From NCBI RefSeq assembly GCF_014930365.1, contig NZ_JABXWI010000028.1, positions 1 through 64,000 on the forward strand: a DNA stretch of 64,000 nt. The letters are read 5' to 3'. Source of the stretch: Streptomyces caniscabiei. Lineage in GTDB: Bacteria; Actinomycetota; Actinomycetes; Streptomycetales; Streptomycetaceae. Shown one piece after another: positions 61,917-64,000 of this stretch. The notes below the pieces were generated by a model that was not told the DNA's origin, did not search any database, and saw only the letters and a list, made by a program, of their open reading frames with translations. How positions within the stretch are numbered: the stretch's first letter is position 1; every line of letters starts with the position of its first letter. The translations under genes and the position numbers were made by a program.

Positions 61917-62558
61917 TCACAGCCACCCTCGCCGGTCACCCAGCGCCGCCTGAACCCGTCGAACGGAGGGATCCTCGGAGAGCGGGGTGACGTGATCAAG
62001 CACCGACGACCACTCCAGGATGATCGTGGCCGCGAGTTCGACAGCACACTCTTCCCCGTCGTCGTACGAACACCGGCGGGCCACACGCCGGATCAGGGCG
62101 GGATCAAGCACCGGGATCATCGTGGCCCAGCCTTCGACGAAGTCGTCCGGAGCTTCCTGCCCCTCCTCGACCGGCTCGTCCTCGGCCACGATGATGTGGA
62201 ACGCCTCGTGCAGGATGATGTGGTCCTGATGCAGGGGGGTCGTTTCCTGCTGGTAGAGGACCACGTCCATCTGCGGCATGTCGACCCACAGCCCCGATGG
62301 TCCGGGTTTCTCCAGTGGGAAAGGCCGCAGGACAACCGGGCGCCCACGCCTCTCGCCGAGCGCCCGGCACAACTCCTTCACGTCCAGCGGCGGCTGTATG
62401 CCGAGACTCTGAAGCTCTCGCCGTAGTCGGCGGTGCAGGTCTCGCTCCACCGTTCGCTTCGGAGCGGTACGCCACCGTCCCAACCGCCTGCGGCTCACTC
62501 CCTCCTCCGCAGGAGCCTTGGGCTGAGCTGCGTCGCGGTCACTTCTTCCAGGCCACAT
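61917..62558 (-). CDS. ImmA/IrrE-type metallopeptidase-like protein
   Basis: 213 residues from ATG 62558, with GGAGGG upstream. The zinc-peptidase motif HEAFHIIVAED is near residue 107 (HExxH), within a domain beginning LGIQPPLDVKELCRALGERR. This is the plan of ImmA/IrrE-type proteins that pair with XRE repressors and cleave them in mobile elements. It ends four bases before the membrane-protein gene; the XRE regulator at 58151 is the nearest candidate partner. Confidence 0.8.
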   Translation of the reverse strand: MWPGRSDRDAAQPKAPAEEGVSRRRLGRWRTAPKRTVERDLHRRLRRELQSLGIQPPLDVKELCRALGERRGRPVVLRPFPLEKPGPSGLWVDMPQMDVVLYQQETTPLHQDHIILHEAFHIIVAEDEPVEEGQEAPDDFVEGWATMIPVLDPALIRRVARRCSYDDGEECAVELAATIILEWSSVLDHVTPLSEDPSVRRVQAALGDRRGWL

Positions 62559-63136
62559 CGGTGATCCCTCCGTACCAGCCGTGGATGACTCCGAGACGGA
62601 GCCGGGCGACGGCCGCGCCGTTTCGACCATGTCCAGTCCCCGCTGCACCACGCAGCCGAGGTGCTCCGGGGAGCGAGAGCAGTACGCGGCCCTTGCCGCG
62701 AACACCCCGATCCTTGGACCACACGAGTGCGCGCCCAAGATTCACCTGGTGCCGAACGTCGCTAGCGTGAACAGTCGATGACACGTCGCAAAGCGTCCGC
62801 AGCAGGCTTTGGGAACAGCATCGGAGACTACGCGAAGCCCACACCAAGACCTGACTGAAAAGCGCCCCTCAACTGCGACCCAACAAATCGCACCAAAATA
62901 ACGCACGTGACTGTAGATCATGCTTTTGAACTGGCAGTTCTCAGGGATGACGCGCCCACGCCAAGTGCACCGGGAGACCTCAGGTTCGTTACCAATCCGA
63001 GATATTTTTACTGCTTACAAATCGGCCATTTAGTAATGGAAGGCAGTGAAATCCCCATTCCACGCAGCAGACGACGAGCTGTGGCCATGGCCACTTTCGG
63101 CCAGTCGGGACGTGATTCGCGATTACGCTTCCAGCC
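62559..63136. other. Intergenic region with an A+T-rich stretch
   Basis: No supportable gene. From roughly 62840 to 63060 the sequence is markedly A+T-rich for this window (for example AGATATTTTTACTGC, then CATTTAGTAATGG), consistent with promoters for the divergent peptidase and oxidoreductase genes or a remnant of foreign DNA. Confidence 0.5.
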
Positions 63137-63577
63137 ATGCGCACCGAGATGCAGAGCCAGGAAAATGGCTACGTGGAGTTCTGGAGCGAGTACCATCTGT
63201 GCACCCTGACGACGCTCCGGCCTGATGGCCGCCCCCACGTCGTGCCGGTTGGAGTCACCGTGGACGTCGACGCCGGTATCGCTCGGGTTATCACCCGCAA
63301 ATCAAGCAGGAAAGTCGCCAACGTTCAGGCAGCGCTCCCCGGCAAGGCACGCGTCGCCGTCTGCCAAGTGGACGGAGGACGCTGGGCAACGCTGGAGGGC
63401 ACGGCCGAAGTCCGCATGCACCCAGCCGCAGTAGAGGATGCTGTGGCGCGCTACGGGAAGCGGTACGGGCGGACGCCTTCTCCGGATCCGGAGCGCGTGG
63501 TCATCGAGATCACGATCGACCGGGCCATGGGGCAGGTGAGCTCCTCCCAACCGGGGAACGCCAGAGCTGCCGCCTAG
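63137..63577 (+). CDS. PPOX-class F420-dependent oxidoreductase-like protein
   Basis: 146 residues with a split-barrel flavin-type fold: HLCTLTTLRPDGRPHVVPVG near 20-40, then VITRKSSRKVANVQAALPGK and VAVCQVDGGRWATLEGTAEV. It matches the pyridoxamine 5'-phosphate oxidase superfamily, PPOX/F420 group, in length and order of motifs. The physiological substrate is unknown. Confidence 0.82.
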   Translation: MRTEMQSQENGYVEFWSEYHLCTLTTLRPDGRPHVVPVGVTVDVDAGIARVITRKSSRKVANVQAALPGKARVAVCQVDGGRWATLEGTAEVRMHPAAVEDAVARYGKRYGRTPSPDPERVVIEITIDRAMGQVSSSQPGNARAAA

Positions 63578-63696
63578 TTCTGCCGCATGCTCCAACCCAT
63601 CCCCTCACCTGCAGGTCGGAGTCCCTTCACGACCATGCACGAGCGCGCCCGTGCCCCGATGCGGGACACGGGCTGCCGTGTGTCAATGCCTGGCGT

Positions 63697-64000
63697 CTAC
63701 GCGTCGATGCCGTTGGCTGCGTTCAGGATCTCGACGCTCTCGGGGTCCTTCGGCGCCGAGCGTCGGTACTGGGGGTGGCCGAGGTCCATCTGGAGCGCCG
63801 CGTGGAGCGGAGCGGGGTATCGGGTCCGATCTGACCAGGAGATGGCCTGGTGGCTGAGCCGGGCCGCGGCGACGGCCAGGATTTCCCGGTCGTAGCCTTT
63901 CCGCGTGTACATGGGGGTGATCTCGCGCGTGGTCATGCTGTACCACGGCGAGTTCAGTTCGTTCTCCCTGCGCTCATCGGCGTTCTTCGACGCCTTGCCC
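63697..64000 (-). CDS. Unknown protein, partial at the window edge
   Basis: An ATG at 63936 would give 79 residues (MTTREITPMYTRKGYDREIL, HAALQMDLGHPQYRRSAPKD). The frame stays open to the window edge, with protein-like sequence SKNADERRENELNSPWYS upstream, so the true start probably lies beyond 64000. Family not recognised. Confidence 0.5.
   Translation of the reverse strand, partial: GKASKNADERRENELNSPWYSMTTREITPMYTRKGYDREILAVAAARLSHQAISWSDRTRYPAPLHAALQMDLGHPQYRRSAPKDPESVEILNAANGIDA

Overview
The window looks like Streptomyces or a close relative. G+C is very high, third codon positions are nearly all G or C, GTG and TTG starts are frequent, and many families are Streptomyces-typical: WhiB, DUF2637, DUF317, DUF4913, DUF6112, DUF6238 and SCO6880-type transfer proteins. 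Most of it is one large conjugative element, either a plasmid or an integrated element whose integrase and att sites lie outside the window. I found no rRNA, tRNA, CRISPR array, integrase or partition locus.

Layout. (1) 128-10250, minus strand: a four-gene anti-phage-like operon with a DUF499 ATPase, a small protein, a DUF1156 DNA methylase and a phospholipase-D/SNF2 helicase. (2) 10604-12394: a nuclease-like DUF5655 protein and an orphan DNA methylase, convergent across a terminator. (3) 12700-24253, plus strand: type IV secretion genes, namely a cell-wall hydrolase, DUF6112, a VirB8-like protein, a TrbL/VirB6-like protein, SCO6880 and VirB4, followed by accessory genes. (4) 24254-32250: cargo that interrupts the transfer region. 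It holds an IS110-family element with a probable bridge RNA, then a compact four-gene operon of lower G+C built around an Hsp70-type ATPase; I do not recognise this as a described system. (5) 32255-47749: the transfer region continues with the VirD4/TraG coupling protein, a protein with two DnaB N-terminal domains, a frameshifted cytosine methylase, DUF4913 and DUF317 proteins, a RelE-like protein and many unknowns. (6) 48361-51084: two restriction-endonuclease-fold proteins and a zinc-ribbon protein. (7) 51189-57737, minus strand: relaxase, MobC, DUF2637 protein, WhiB, DnaC-like ATPase and a frameshifted replication-type protein. (8) 58151-64000: an XRE repressor-like regulator, then an ImmA/IrrE-type peptidase, a MAB_1171c-type membrane protein, an amidohydrolase and a PPOX/F420 oxidoreductase.

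Three layers of repeated non-coding signals tie the element together. First, a structured RNA leader with a conserved 15-16 nt loop and a hairpin over the ribosome binding site stands before both the secretion operon and the replication/mobilisation operon. Second, a motif with core GGCCGCGCC followed by WAA occurs four times. Third, a translated leader of about 65-73 nt precedes four transfer-region genes. In addition, more than twenty TGACCG/CGGTCA hexamers are packed into the DUF2637 gene.

How the parts may work together (inference): relaxase and MobC nick the DNA, the TraG-like protein couples it to the VirB-like channel, the P60 hydrolase opens the wall, and the WhiB, XRE and leader RNAs co-ordinate expression. 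The DUF499/DUF1156 operon, orphan methylases, nucleases and perhaps the Hsp70 operon would be defence or counter-defence cargo.
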